From an uncultured Pelagibacteraceae bacterium (GTDB taxonomy: Bacteria > Pseudomonadota > Alphaproteobacteria > Pelagibacterales > Pelagibacteraceae), in NCBI GenBank assembly GCA_902582875.1, contig CACHTV010000001.1, forward strand, positions 1 through 64,000: 64,000 nucleotides of DNA. Reading direction: 5' to 3'. The notes under the pieces were generated by a model. That model was given only the letters and a program-made list of their open reading frames with translations. It did not search any database and was not told the DNA's origin. Shown one piece after another: positions 49,161-61,082 of the stretch (its first letter is position 1; each line of letters opens with the position of its first letter). The position numbers and the translations under genes are program-made.

Positions 49161-50276
49161 TTAGATTTTCATAGGCATAATAACGTAATAGCTGTTCCTA
49201 TCCGAGGCATCTTCAATTAAAACTGGCGAAACGGAGTCTTTTAAATTCATTTTTAAATTTTTATCTTCAACTTCAGAGGCAATATCAATAAGATATTTTG
49301 AATTAAAACTAATATTTAAGTCGCTCGAATTAAAATTAGCTTTTATAACTTCGTTACCTTCCCCAGAATTTGCACTATTTACAGAAAGTTGAATATTTTC
49401 TTTATTAATTGCAAGTTTTACACCTTCTTTCCTATCTAAAGAAACACTTGTTACTCTTTCAATAGAATTAATAAAATCTTTAGAAGGTACAATTAATGAC
49501 TTTTCGTTATTAGAGGGTACTACTTTTTTGTAATCAGGAAATTTTCCATCTATAACTTTTGAAATCAATTTAATATTTCCCAGTGTGAATTTAATTTTGT
49601 TTTCCATAGTTTGCATAGATAATTTCTCATTAGACTCTGTTAATAGCGAACAAAGTTGAAATACTGTTTTTCGTGGCAAAATTAAAGATGAAAAATTATC
49701 TGTATTTTCTATTTCAAGACTGCTGGATGACAATCTGTGACTATCTGTTGCGACTCCTGTTAAAAAATTTCTACCATGAGCCTCGGTTAAATGTAAAAAT
49801 ATTCCATTTAGATAATGTCTTGTATCGTCATTAGAAATAGCAATTTTAGTTTTATTCAAAAGTTTTAAAAATTTTTTGTTATTTAGTGGAATCTCTGAAC
49901 CCTCAAATTCATCTTGAAATGTTGGAAAGTTATCAGTCGGTAAGCAAAGTAAATTAAAATCTGAATTATCACTTTTTAAGCTTAACTTGTTTTCTGTTTT
50001 TAAATCAAAATTCAGTTCTGAATTTGAAGATATTTTTCTAAGAATATCATAAAGTATAGCCGCCGATGTAGTTGTGCTTCCTTCTTTGGTAATTCTAACT
50101 TCATTAATTTCATCATAAAAAACTATATCTAAATCAGTTGCTACTATAGATAATTTATTATCCTTTAGTTGTAATAGAACATTTGAAAGTATAGGTAGGG
50201 TATTTTTTTTTTCAACTACGCCTTGAACAAAATTTAATGATTTTAATAAAGTATCTCTTTTAACAATAAACTGCAT
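49161..50276 (-). CDS. dnaN: DNA polymerase III subunit beta
   Basis: Sliding clamp pattern, GVVEKKNTLPILSNVLL, C-terminal YYVIMPMKI. Confidence 0.96.
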   Translation of the reverse strand: MQFIVKRDTLLKSLNFVQGVVEKKNTLPILSNVLLQLKDNKLSIVATDLDIVFYDEINEVRITKEGSTTTSAAILYDILRKISSNSELNFDLKTENKLSLKSDNSDFNLLCLPTDNFPTFQDEFEGSEIPLNNKKFLKLLNKTKIAISNDDTRHYLNGIFLHLTEAHGRNFLTGVATDSHRLSSSSLEIENTDNFSSLILPRKTVFQLCSLLTESNEKLSMQTMENKIKFTLGNIKLISKVIDGKFPDYKKVVPSNNEKSLIVPSKDFINSIERVTSVSLDRKEGVKLAINKENIQLSVNSANSGEGNEVIKANFNSSDLNISFNSKYLIDIASEVEDKNLKMNLKDSVSPVLIEDASDRNSYYVIMPMKI

Positions 50277-50284
50277 TTCTATTA

Positions 50285-51673
50285 CTATTCCAGTAAAAGA
50301 CTTTTAATCTGATTTATATTCTTTTTCATTTCGTCGTCTTGCTCGGATAGCCTCGTGATAGTTTTTACAGCATGTATCACTGTAGTATGGTCTCTATTTG
50401 CAAATCTTCTTCCTATCTCCGGAAGAGACCTGGTTGTCATTTTTTTTGAAAGAAACATCGCAATTTGTCTAGGTCTAGCTAACGGTCTTGAGCGTCTTTG
50501 AGAAAGCATCTCACTTAATGGAATATTAAAATAGTTTGATACAACATTCTGAATCTTATCTACTGTAATAACTTTAATTTGGCTAAATACATCCTTTAAT
50601 ATATTTTTAGTATCACTTATTGTTAAGATCTTATTATGCACCCTACTAAAAGCAATCACACGATTTAAAATGCCAATAAGTTCCCTTATGCTAGTTTTAG
50701 TTTCATTCGCAATATAATTAATTATATCATCACTTAGATTAATATTTTCCTTAAATTGATTTTCTATTTCTATAATTTTTTTCTTTATAATTTTTATTTT
50801 TAATTCTAAGTCAGGCGTATCTATATCAACAACCAGACCACCTGCTAATCGAGATTTAATTCTTTCTTGTACCCTATCTAGCTTCATAGGTGTCCTATCA
50901 GCAGATATAATAATCTGAGATCCTTTGTCCATAAGACTATTAAAGGTATGAAAAAATTCTTCCTGTAAACTTTCTTTTCCTCTTATAAATTGAATATCGT
51001 CAATAATAAAAACAGAGGATTTTCTGAAAAAATCTTTAAAATTTACCATATCATTTTTTTTTATAGATTTTATAAAATGATACATAAATCTTTCAGCAGA
51101 TATGAACATTACATTGTTTTCAGATTGAAGCTCAAGTCCAATGGCATTAAGAAGGTGCGTTTTTCCTAAGCCTACTCCGCCACAAATATATAAAGGATTA
51201 TACCGTGATATATGTTCGCATACTTTTTTTGAATAGGACAAAGCAATATCATTGCTTTTCCCTTGAATAAAATTATCAAAATTCAAATTAGGATTGAGCC
51301 TGTTATAATTTAATATTGAATCCTTAATCTCAGTAACTTTGTTTAATTCATCAATTTTAATCAAATCTGAAGAGTTCTTATTTTCTTCAATAATCTTAAA
51401 CTCAATTCTATTTAAGCTAAGCTTAAAGCTCTTAACCAGTTCTAAAATTTTATCTAAATACCTAGAAACAATCCAATCCCTAAAAAATCTAGTTGGAACA
51501 CCAAGAATTAAATAATCATTATATTCTTTAACTAAAGAAATTTTTTGTAACCAACTTGTATAAATTTCATTACCAAAAGTTTTACTGAAAGAGCTCTGTA
51601 TCTCATCCCAGTTTAATGTTTTTTCTTCTTCAGAAATATAAACGTTTTGTTTCTTTCTATTATTTTTATCCAT
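50285..51673 (-). CDS. dnaA: chromosomal replication initiator DnaA
   Basis: GGVGLGKTHLLNAIG, FIDDIQFI, FANRDHTTVIHAVK. Confidence 0.98.
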   Translation of the reverse strand: MDKNNRKKQNVYISEEEKTLNWDEIQSSFSKTFGNEIYTSWLQKISLVKEYNDYLILGVPTRFFRDWIVSRYLDKILELVKSFKLSLNRIEFKIIEENKNSSDLIKIDELNKVTEIKDSILNYNRLNPNLNFDNFIQGKSNDIALSYSKKVCEHISRYNPLYICGGVGLGKTHLLNAIGLELQSENNVMFISAERFMYHFIKSIKKNDMVNFKDFFRKSSVFIIDDIQFIRGKESLQEEFFHTFNSLMDKGSQIIISADRTPMKLDRVQERIKSRLAGGLVVDIDTPDLELKIKIIKKKIIEIENQFKENINLSDDIINYIANETKTSIRELIGILNRVIAFSRVHNKILTISDTKNILKDVFSQIKVITVDKIQNVVSNYFNIPLSEMLSQRRSRPLARPRQIAMFLSKKMTTRSLPEIGRRFANRDHTTVIHAVKTITRLSEQDDEMKKNINQIKSLLLE

Positions 51674-51889
51674 GTAATTAATTCTTAAAGAAATTCCTTT
51701 AAACGCTTTTTGCTAATCTTTTGCAACTAGCCATAGGTTGTAATGAAAAAAAAACCGAGTCAGGTTGTATTCATGTCGTGATAGAAAAAATTTATTTTAC
51801 AACTTTAAAAAGAAACTATATTTGGATCTGTAAAACTAAATGTAGAATAATTTTGGGAAATTTATCAACTTGAAATTGTTAAATTAAAA

Positions 51890-52141
51890 TTAAATCTTTT
51901 TAGAAATTCTGGAAATTTTTCTTGCAGCAGTTTTTCTACTCATTACTCCAGATTTAGCAACCTGCATTAGAATTGATTGAAATTTTGAAAAAAATTTCTT
52001 AGCTTTTGCCTTATCTTTAGACTTAATTAATAAATCCATCTTTTTGACAGCATTTTTATACTTGCTTTTTCTTATTCTATTGATTTGAGTTTGTTTTTTT
52101 ACCCTTCTCACTCTTCTAATTGCTGATTTTGTATTTGGCAT
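51890..52141 (-). CDS. rpsT: 30S ribosomal protein S20
   Basis: MPNTKSAIRRVRR...; GVMSRKTAARKISRI. Confidence 0.96.
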   Translation of the reverse strand: MPNTKSAIRRVRRVKKQTQINRIRKSKYKNAVKKMDLLIKSKDKAKAKKFFSKFQSILMQVAKSGVMSRKTAARKISRISKKI

Positions 52142-52146
52142 AATTT

Positions 52147-52215
52147 TTAATCTGTATATATGTCAGTATTATCAGGGTCAACTTTATTATTTTCAACTTC
52201 AGGTAATTCTGGCAT
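52147..52215 (-). pseudogene. 22-codon ORF MPELPEVENNKVDPDNTDIYTD: MutM/Fpg N-terminus remnant or micropeptide
   Basis: First 8 residues are the Fpg N-terminal signature (catalytic Pro2, Glu3); lies in the mutM slot between ubiE and rpsT; manual translation. Confidence 0.7.
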
Positions 52216-52226
52216 ATAACTTATTT

Positions 52227-52931
52227 ATGAAAAGTACTATACGAAATAAAGACAAGCTGGTTAATACTGTTTTTTCTAGGGTATACAAAAAGTATGACCT
52301 AATGAACGATATAGCATCTCTAGGCATTCATAGAATTTGGAAAAACAAATTAATAGATTGGATGAACCCGCAATTTAATGAGAGCCTTATAGATGTTGCT
52401 TCAGGCACTGGTGATATAGCCAAGCTTTTCTCGAAAAAAAATAATAATTCATCTCAAATTACTTGTGTTGAGCCTAATGATGAAATGTACTCTGTTGGTA
52501 AATCAAGTTTAAAGAGTTTCAAAAATATTAAATGGCACAAAGCTAAGGCGGAAAAACTACCATTCAAAAATGATACATATAATTTTTATACAATTAGTTA
52601 CGGTATAAGAAATGTTTCAGATATAAATTTATGTTTAAAAGAAGCATTAAGAGTTTTAAGGCCTGGTGGTCGTTTTATGTGTCTGGAATTTTCTAAAATA
52701 GATAATGAAATGATTGATCTTCTTTATCAAAAATACTCAAAAATTATACCTCTAGTGGGTAAATATATTGTAGGATCTTCAGAACCTTACGATTATTTAA
52801 TTAAGAGCATTAATTCATTTCATACTCAAGATGAGCTGAAAAATTTAATAAAGAATAATGGATTTTCTAATGTAGAATATAGAAACCTTTCTGGTGGTAT
52901 TTCTGCAATACATTCTGGATGGAAAATTTAG
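52227..52931 (+). CDS. ubiE: ubiquinone/menaquinone C-methyltransferase
   Basis: VFSRVYKKYDLMNDIASLGIHRIWK, DVASGTGDIA, SYGIRNVSD, C-terminal GGISAIHSGWK. Confidence 0.96.
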   Translation: MKSTIRNKDKLVNTVFSRVYKKYDLMNDIASLGIHRIWKNKLIDWMNPQFNESLIDVASGTGDIAKLFSKKNNNSSQITCVEPNDEMYSVGKSSLKSFKNIKWHKAKAEKLPFKNDTYNFYTISYGIRNVSDINLCLKEALRVLRPGGRFMCLEFSKIDNEMIDLLYQKYSKIIPLVGKYIVGSSEPYDYLIKSINSFHTQDELKNLIKNNGFSNVEYRNLSGGISAIHSGWKI

Positions 52932-54497
52932 ATGCTAAATAGAGTTTTTCAGTTATTTAAAATTGCAAGGAGACTATCTACTTCTGGAGCAATAGAAACA
53001 ATTAATCAGATATATACTTTACCATTTGTAATAAATACTTTTTTTAATTTAATTTCAATTGGATCAGAAAAAAAGGCATTAAATAATAAAAAACTTCCAG
53101 GAGAAAAACTTTGTATAGCGCTTGAAGGGATGGGCACTACTTTTATAAAACTTGGTCAATTCCTTGCAACTAGGCCAGATATAATCGGCGAAGATCTAGC
53201 AAAAAATTTAGAAAAACTTCAAGATAAGCTTCCAGCATTTGACACATATGAAGCAAAAAAAATTATTAGAAAAGAGGTTGGAGAGAGTCAATTTAAGAAT
53301 ATTTTAGAACTAAGCGAGCCTATAGCTGCAGCTTCTATCGCTCAAGTACATATAGCAAAAATTAAAAATGAAAATGAAAATAATCAGGTTGCGATTAAAA
53401 TCTTAAGACCAAATATAGAAAAATTATTTAATGAAGAGTTAGATGCTTTGATGTTATTTGCATATATAATTGAAAATACATTTTCAAAAGCAAAAAGGCT
53501 TAAACTAGTTGAGGTAATTTATTTGTTGCGTGAAATTACAAATGTTGAAATGGATTTAAGATTTGAAGCCGCTGCTGCAAATGAGTTATACGAAAATACA
53601 AAAAATGACAAAGGTTTTAATGTTCCAAAAATTTATTGGAATTATACCTCTAAAAAAGTTTTAACTCTCGACAAAGTTGATGGAATATCTATTCGAGAAC
53701 AAGAAAAACTTCAAGAAAATGGAATTGAATTAAAGATGTTAGCAGAAAACTTAATACAACACTTTTTAAGGCAAGCTATACGAGATGGTTTTTTTCATGG
53801 AGATATGCATCAAGGAAACTTATTTGTTGATGAGAAAGGAAATATTATACCTGTTGATTTTGGGATTATGGGCAGATTGGACAAAAACAATAGAAAATTT
53901 TTAGCAGAAATTTTATTCGGATTTATTCAAAGAGATTATGTAAAGGTTGCTGAAGTACACTTTAAAGCTGGTCTTGTTCCCCAGAATGCTTCTAAAGAAG
54001 AATTTGCTCAAGCATTAAGATCTGTTGGAGAACCAATCTTTGGACAAACAATTAAAGATATATCAGGAGGAAATTTATTAGCGCAACTTTTTGAAATCAC
54101 TGAAAAATTTAATATGCCAACACAAACACCTTTACTTCTATTACAGAAAACAATGGTTGTTGTAGAAGGTGTTTCAAGAAAATTATATCCTGAAACTAAC
54201 ATATGGGAAGTTTCTCGTCCTATTTTGGAGGATTGGATAAAAGATGTCAAAAGTCCTAAAGCCACTATAGACACTGCAATTCATACTTCCGCAGAGATAC
54301 TAAAAAGAATACCTGATTTTCCTGATCTAATGGATAAAGCTAATTATGCTCTTCAACTAATGGCAGAAGGAAAACTAAATTTAGGAACAAGAAGTGATAA
54401 AAATTTAGAGATAGAACAAATGAAATTAAAGAATTTCAGAAACAATTTGATTATCACTTTTTTTGGTATTGTAATTCTTGCTCTATTAGTATTTTAA
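52932..54497 (+). CDS. ubiB: ubiquinone biosynthesis kinase-like UbiB (ABC1 family)
   Basis: EGMGTTFIKLGQFLATRPD, AAASIAQVH, GFFHGDMHQGNLFVD. Confidence 0.96.
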   Translation: MLNRVFQLFKIARRLSTSGAIETINQIYTLPFVINTFFNLISIGSEKKALNNKKLPGEKLCIALEGMGTTFIKLGQFLATRPDIIGEDLAKNLEKLQDKLPAFDTYEAKKIIRKEVGESQFKNILELSEPIAAASIAQVHIAKIKNENENNQVAIKILRPNIEKLFNEELDALMLFAYIIENTFSKAKRLKLVEVIYLLREITNVEMDLRFEAAAANELYENTKNDKGFNVPKIYWNYTSKKVLTLDKVDGISIREQEKLQENGIELKMLAENLIQHFLRQAIRDGFFHGDMHQGNLFVDEKGNIIPVDFGIMGRLDKNNRKFLAEILFGFIQRDYVKVAEVHFKAGLVPQNASKEEFAQALRSVGEPIFGQTIKDISGGNLLAQLFEITEKFNMPTQTPLLLLQKTMVVVEGVSRKLYPETNIWEVSRPILEDWIKDVKSPKATIDTAIHTSAEILKRIPDFPDLMDKANYALQLMAEGKLNLGTRSDKNLEIEQMKLKNFRNNLIITFFGIVILALLVF

Positions 54498-54504
54498 TTG
54501 AGTA

Positions 54505-55734
54505 ATGTCATTAAAAAATAAAAAGATCCTAATAGTCATTGGAGGGGGAATATCTGCCTATAAATCTCTTGATCTCATAAGACTGTTAAAAAAAAATAGT
54601 GTTGAAGTAAAAACTATTCTAACTAAAAGTGGTAAAGAATTTGTTACGCCGCTATCAATTTCTACTTTAACAAAAAATAAAACGTTTGAAGATATTTTTG
54701 ATAAGGATGATGAGGCTTCAATTGATCATATAACTTTATCTAGATGGGCTGATTTAATTATTGTTTTACCTACAACTGCAAATTTCATGACAAAATTAAC
54801 TTTAGGTAAAGCAGAAGACTTAGCAACAACAGTTTTACTAGCTTCTAATAAAGATATTCTTTTGGTTCCTGCAATGAATGTTCGAATGTGGCTTCATAAA
54901 GCCACGCAGCGAAACTTGAAAATTTTACTAGACTTTGGTTATAATTTTATAGGTCCAGAAAAAGGTGAAATGGCTTGTGGAGAATATGGAGAAGGAAAGA
55001 TGTCAAGTCCAAGACAAATTTATTCTTATCTTAAAAATTATTTTGATCAAAAAAATTTAGTAAAAAATAAAAATTTTAAAGCTTTAGTTACTACAGGACC
55101 GACTAGAGAGTACTTAGATCCTGTGAGATATATCTCGAATGAGTCAAGTGGTAAACAAGGATATGAAGTTGCCTTAGCATTAAATAAACTTGGAATAAAA
55201 ACTAAATTAATAGCAGGACCATCTAACTTTATTTCTTCTAAAGATTTAAAAATTAAAAAAATAGTTTCTGCTAAAGAAATGATGGATGAAGTTAAAAAAT
55301 CTCTTCCAGTTGATATAGCTGTTTGTGCAGCTGCAGTATCTGACTTTAAACCAATAAATAAAAGTAAAAATAAAATAAAGAAAAATATTTCAAATATAAA
55401 TAATATACCCTTAAAAAAAAATCCTGATATTTTAGATTACTTAAGTAAAAATAATAAATCTAGACCTAAGATAGTAGTGGGTTTTTCTGCTGAAACAGAA
55501 AATATTATTGAAAACTCAAAGATAAAAATTAAAGAAAAATATTGTGATTTAATTATTGCTAATGACGTTTCAAAAAAAGACTCGGGCTTTAATTCTGAGT
55601 ATAATCAAGTTTCTATAATTGATAAAAAAGGTAAAATCAAAATAATTCCAAAAAATAAAAAAAGTTATATTGCAAATACAATAGCTAGAATTATATTAGA
55701 TAAGCTTTTAATGAATGATAAAAATATTAATTAA
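54505..55734 (+). CDS. coaBC: bifunctional phosphopantothenoylcysteine decarboxylase/synthase
   Basis: [48 protein letters not shown]. Confidence 0.95.
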   Translation: MSLKNKKILIVIGGGISAYKSLDLIRLLKKNSVEVKTILTKSGKEFVTPLSISTLTKNKTFEDIFDKDDEASIDHITLSRWADLIIVLPTTANFMTKLTLGKAEDLATTVLLASNKDILLVPAMNVRMWLHKATQRNLKILLDFGYNFIGPEKGEMACGEYGEGKMSSPRQIYSYLKNYFDQKNLVKNKNFKALVTTGPTREYLDPVRYISNESSGKQGYEVALALNKLGIKTKLIAGPSNFISSKDLKIKKIVSAKEMMDEVKKSLPVDIAVCAAAVSDFKPINKSKNKIKKNISNINNIPLKKNPDILDYLSKNNKSRPKIVVGFSAETENIIENSKIKIKEKYCDLIIANDVSKKDSGFNSEYNQVSIIDKKGKIKIIPKNKKSYIANTIARIILDKLLMNDKNIN

Positions 55735-56149
55735 AAGACTATCAAAAGAAATTTCTTTACCTAAATACGAAACAAGTGGTTCTTCAGGCATGGATTTAGG
55801 CTCAAATATAGATGCCAATATTAGTCCTGGTAAAATAGCTATAATTCCTACAGGATTAGCATTATCTATACCAAAAGGGTTTGAAGCTCAAATAAGACCA
55901 AGATCAGGGCTAGCAGCCAAAAAAAAGATAAGTGTTTTAAATACTCCAGGTACGATCGACTCTGATTATAGAGGAGAGATCAAAGTAATATTAATAAATC
56001 TTGGAGAAGAGATTTTTAAAATTGAAAAGGGACTGCGTATTGCTCAAATGGTTTTTTGTCCTATTGTGCAAGCTCAGTTTAGAGAAGTAGATGATTTAAA
56101 TGAAACAGAACGTGGAAAAGGGGGATTTGGGTCTACTGGAACTAAATAA
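55715..56149 (+). CDS. dut: dUTPase
   Basis: [39 protein letters not shown]. Confidence 0.97.
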   Translation: MIKILIKRLSKEISLPKYETSGSSGMDLGSNIDANISPGKIAIIPTGLALSIPKGFEAQIRPRSGLAAKKKISVLNTPGTIDSDYRGEIKVILINLGEEIFKIEKGLRIAQMVFCPIVQAQFREVDDLNETERGKGGFGSTGTK

Positions 56150-56157
56150 TTCTAAAG

Positions 56158-56901
56158 ATGAAAATTAGTTTGAGCCAATTTAAAAGATTTGAGAAACAAA
56201 TAATCTTAAAAAAGATAGGTTTGGCAGGACAGAGGAGAATATTTTCAGCTAATGTTTTAATTGTAGGATTGGGTGGTTTGGGTTGTCCTTTACTTACTTA
56301 TTTAACTTCTTCTGGAGTTGGGAGAATTGGGATTATTGATTATGATAAAGTTGAAATTTCAAATTTAAACAGACAAACATTATTTTATCCAAAAGATGTA
56401 GGAAAATTTAAAGTATATCAGGCAAAAAAAATAATTAATAAAATAAATAAAAAGATTAAAATTATTCCATTTAAAAAAAAAATAACATCTAAAAATATAA
56501 GTAAAATTTTTAATAATTTTGATATTATATGTGATGGTACTGACAATTATGATACAAGATATTTAATTAATGATTATTGTGTAAGAAACGATAAAATATT
56601 AATTTCATCTGCCATAAGTAAATTTGATGGTCAGCTTATGAAATTTAATTTTAAAAAAAAAGGACCTTGTTATAGATGTTTTATGCCTAGCCCACCTGAT
56701 TTTGAAAATAATTGTCAAAATGAAGGAATATTTTCACCGGTAGCAGGTATAATGGGATCTCTTCAAGCAAATGAAGTTTTAAAAGCTATTTTAAATACTA
56801 AAGATGATTTGACTAACCTTGTCCTTGTGTTTGATGCTCTAAAAACTGAGTTTAGAAAATTAAAAATATCGATTAATCCAGGATGTATTAATAAATGTTG
56901 A
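56158..56901 (+). CDS. moeB: MoeB/ThiF family adenylyltransferase
   Basis: VLIVGLGGLGCPLLTYLTSSGVGRIGIIDYDKVEISNLNRQ, CDGTDNYDTRY. Confidence 0.92.
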   Translation: MKISLSQFKRFEKQIILKKIGLAGQRRIFSANVLIVGLGGLGCPLLTYLTSSGVGRIGIIDYDKVEISNLNRQTLFYPKDVGKFKVYQAKKIINKINKKIKIIPFKKKITSKNISKIFNNFDIICDGTDNYDTRYLINDYCVRNDKILISSAISKFDGQLMKFNFKKKGPCYRCFMPSPPDFENNCQNEGIFSPVAGIMGSLQANEVLKAILNTKDDLTNLVLVFDALKTEFRKLKISINPGCINKC

Positions 56902-57341
56902 GAATAATTATTGTAATTTCAGGTATTCTTTTTTTTGAAGATTTAAGTTTTTCTCAAAATGAATATTTTATGACTTTAAGATATGAAAAAGTAAATCTTA
57001 GACAAGGTCCATCTAAAGAATACCCTGTTAAAATTTTTTACAAGAAAAAATTTTTACCTGTTCTAATTCAAGATACATCTGATAATTTTAGAAAAATTAG
57101 GGATCACGAAAATAACACTGGTTGGATACATAGTTCTCAGCTTTCTAAAAAAAAAGCTGCAATAGTAATTAATGATAAATTAATAATGTTCAAAAACCCT
57201 ACAGTTTATTCAAAGCCAATAGCAATACTTAAAAAAGGTCGTCTGACAAAAATTATAAAATGTAAAGAAATATGGTGCAAAGCTAAGTCGGATAGTTACA
57301 AAGGGTGGTTAAAAAAAGAAGGCTTGTGGGGACTGCTTTAA
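56895..57341 (+). CDS. SH3-domain secreted protein
   Basis: Signal-like N-terminus; KVNLRQGPSKEYPV SH3 motif; NNTGWIHSSQL. Confidence 0.82.
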   Translation: MLRIIIVISGILFFEDLSFSQNEYFMTLRYEKVNLRQGPSKEYPVKIFYKKKFLPVLIQDTSDNFRKIRDHENNTGWIHSSQLSKKKAAIVINDKLIMFKNPTVYSKPIAILKKGRLTKIIKCKEIWCKAKSDSYKGWLKKEGLWGLL

Positions 57342-57580
57342 TTTTTAGCTTTCGAAGCCCAGAACTTATCTAATAAAAAATACCAAACTGCGTTAGCTAA
57401 TGGCTCAACTATAGCGTCGGTTAAAGCAATTGCAAATGACACATCTGCTACTGACATCAAAACAATAATTGCTATCGCAAAGTGACCAATTGTATAAATT
57501 ACTGTCCTAAGTATTGATCCTTTATTATTTTTGTAAATCCCTTTAGCGGTTGAAAAAATACCCTGTGTTAATTCTGTCAT
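57338..57580 (-). CDS. DUF2061 membrane protein
   Basis: Short multi-TM protein; SILRTVIYTIGHFAIAI, EPLANAVWYFLLDKFW. Confidence 0.75.
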   Translation of the reverse strand: MTELTQGIFSTAKGIYKNNKGSILRTVIYTIGHFAIAIIVLMSVADVSFAIALTDAIVEPLANAVWYFLLDKFWASKAKN

Positions 57581-57819
57581 TTAGTCAAATCCCTTCTCGG
57601 ATCTTTTATTTTTTTTACTTTATCTAAAATCCCAGATAATTTTGCTGTAATATATATAACATAAACAATCGCAAAACCTAAAGCCATTGTAGACAAGATA
57701 GTATATATTGCAGATAAAATTCTTTCCTCAAACCAGTTTTCTACTCCTGAGTTCGAATGATATAAAATGTTCCAAAATAATACAAAACTAACTTCGTAAA
57801 TTAAGATTAATTTTAACAT
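57577..57819 (-). CDS. small membrane protein, unknown
   Basis: ORF overlapping the DUF2061 start by 4 nt; two hydrophobic segments. Confidence 0.6.
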   Translation of the reverse strand: MLKLILIYEVSFVLFWNILYHSNSGVENWFEERILSAIYTILSTMALGFAIVYVIYITAKLSGILDKVKKIKDPRRDLTK

Positions 57820-57847
57820 TTTATATCATTTGATAATTAGTTGATTC

Positions 57848-60060
<2,213 letters not shown>

Positions 60061-60072
60061 GTCAATATGAAA

Positions 60073-60492
60073 TTATTTTTTTTGTAAACTAATTACAACC
60101 TCTAAGTCTTTAATTTTTTTTCCTTTTGGTGGATTAGGAATTTTATTTAGAACAACTTCTTGATAATCAATATCAGTTAGCTCCTTAGTGTCAGGATCAT
60201 AAAAATGATGGTGCGACTTAATGTTCGTATCATAATAATTTTTATTATTACTCGTTAAAATTTCTCTTATATGTCCTGCTCTCTTAAATGCTTCTACTGT
60301 ATTATAAATTGTTGCTAATGAAATTCGTTCATTGCATTTTCTATGAATTGCAATATTTAATGTTTCGACTGTAAAGTGAAAAGTTTTTTTTCTATCAAAT
60401 AAATTCTTGGCTATTACAATTCTTTGTTTCGTAGGTCTAAGGCCAGAAGATCTTAATTTATTTACAATTTCTTTTTTTTGGTACATAAACAA
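60073..60492 (-). CDS. irr: Fur-family regulator, Irr-like
   Basis: LRSSGLRPTKQRIVIA, ISLATIYNTVEAF, SHHHFYDPDTKELTDI, no Fur C-terminal Cys motifs; adjacent to fabAB. Confidence 0.85.
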   Translation of the reverse strand: MFMYQKKEIVNKLRSSGLRPTKQRIVIAKNLFDRKKTFHFTVETLNIAIHRKCNERISLATIYNTVEAFKRAGHIREILTSNNKNYYDTNIKSHHHFYDPDTKELTDIDYQEVVLNKIPNPPKGKKIKDLEVVISLQKK

Positions 60493-60578
60493 TAGTTTTT
60501 TAGAAGTATTATCTAATTTTTTTTAAATTATTTATATAAAATTGTATATAAATCAAGTAAAAACTACTAACTTAATCT

Positions 60579-61082
60579 ATGCAAAAAAACAGTTTTAATT
60601 ACGATGAATTAATTGCTTGTGGTAAGGGTGATCTATTCGGTGAAGGTAATGCAAAACTTCCCTTACCGCCAATGTTAATGTTTGATAGAATAACCGAAAT
60701 TAAAAAGGAAGTTGGTGAATTTAAAAAAGGTTTTATTAAAGCGGAACTAGATATAAAAGATAACTTATGGTTTTTTGATTGTCATTTTAAAAATGATCCT
60801 GTAATGCCTGGTTGTTTAGGTTTAGACGCAATGTGGCAGTTAGTAGGATTTTATTTAGGATGGATCGGCGAACCCGGAAAAGGAAGAGCTTTAGGGGTCA
60901 ACTCAGTCAAATTTACTGGTGAAGTTCTAAAAAAAGTCAAAATGGCAACTTATGAAATAAATATGAAGAGAATTTTAAAAAAAGAGGGTGCTGTAGTTGG
61001 TCTTGCTAATGGTATATTAAGTGCAGATGGAAAAGTAATTTATACAGCAGAAAATTTAAAAGTAGGATTATTTAAGTCATGA
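60579..61082 (+). CDS. fabA: 3-hydroxydecanoyl-ACP dehydratase/isomerase
   Basis: [24 protein letters not shown]. Confidence 0.97.
   Translation: MQKNSFNYDELIACGKGDLFGEGNAKLPLPPMLMFDRITEIKKEVGEFKKGFIKAELDIKDNLWFFDCHFKNDPVMPGCLGLDAMWQLVGFYLGWIGEPGKGRALGVNSVKFTGEVLKKVKMATYEINMKRILKKEGAVVGLANGILSADGKVIYTAENLKVGLFKS

Noticed and set aside
51674-51889. Replication origin (oriC) next to dnaA
   Set aside because: Only one weak DnaA-box-like sequence (TTATCAACT) was seen and no cluster; alphaproteobacterial origins are often not at dnaA
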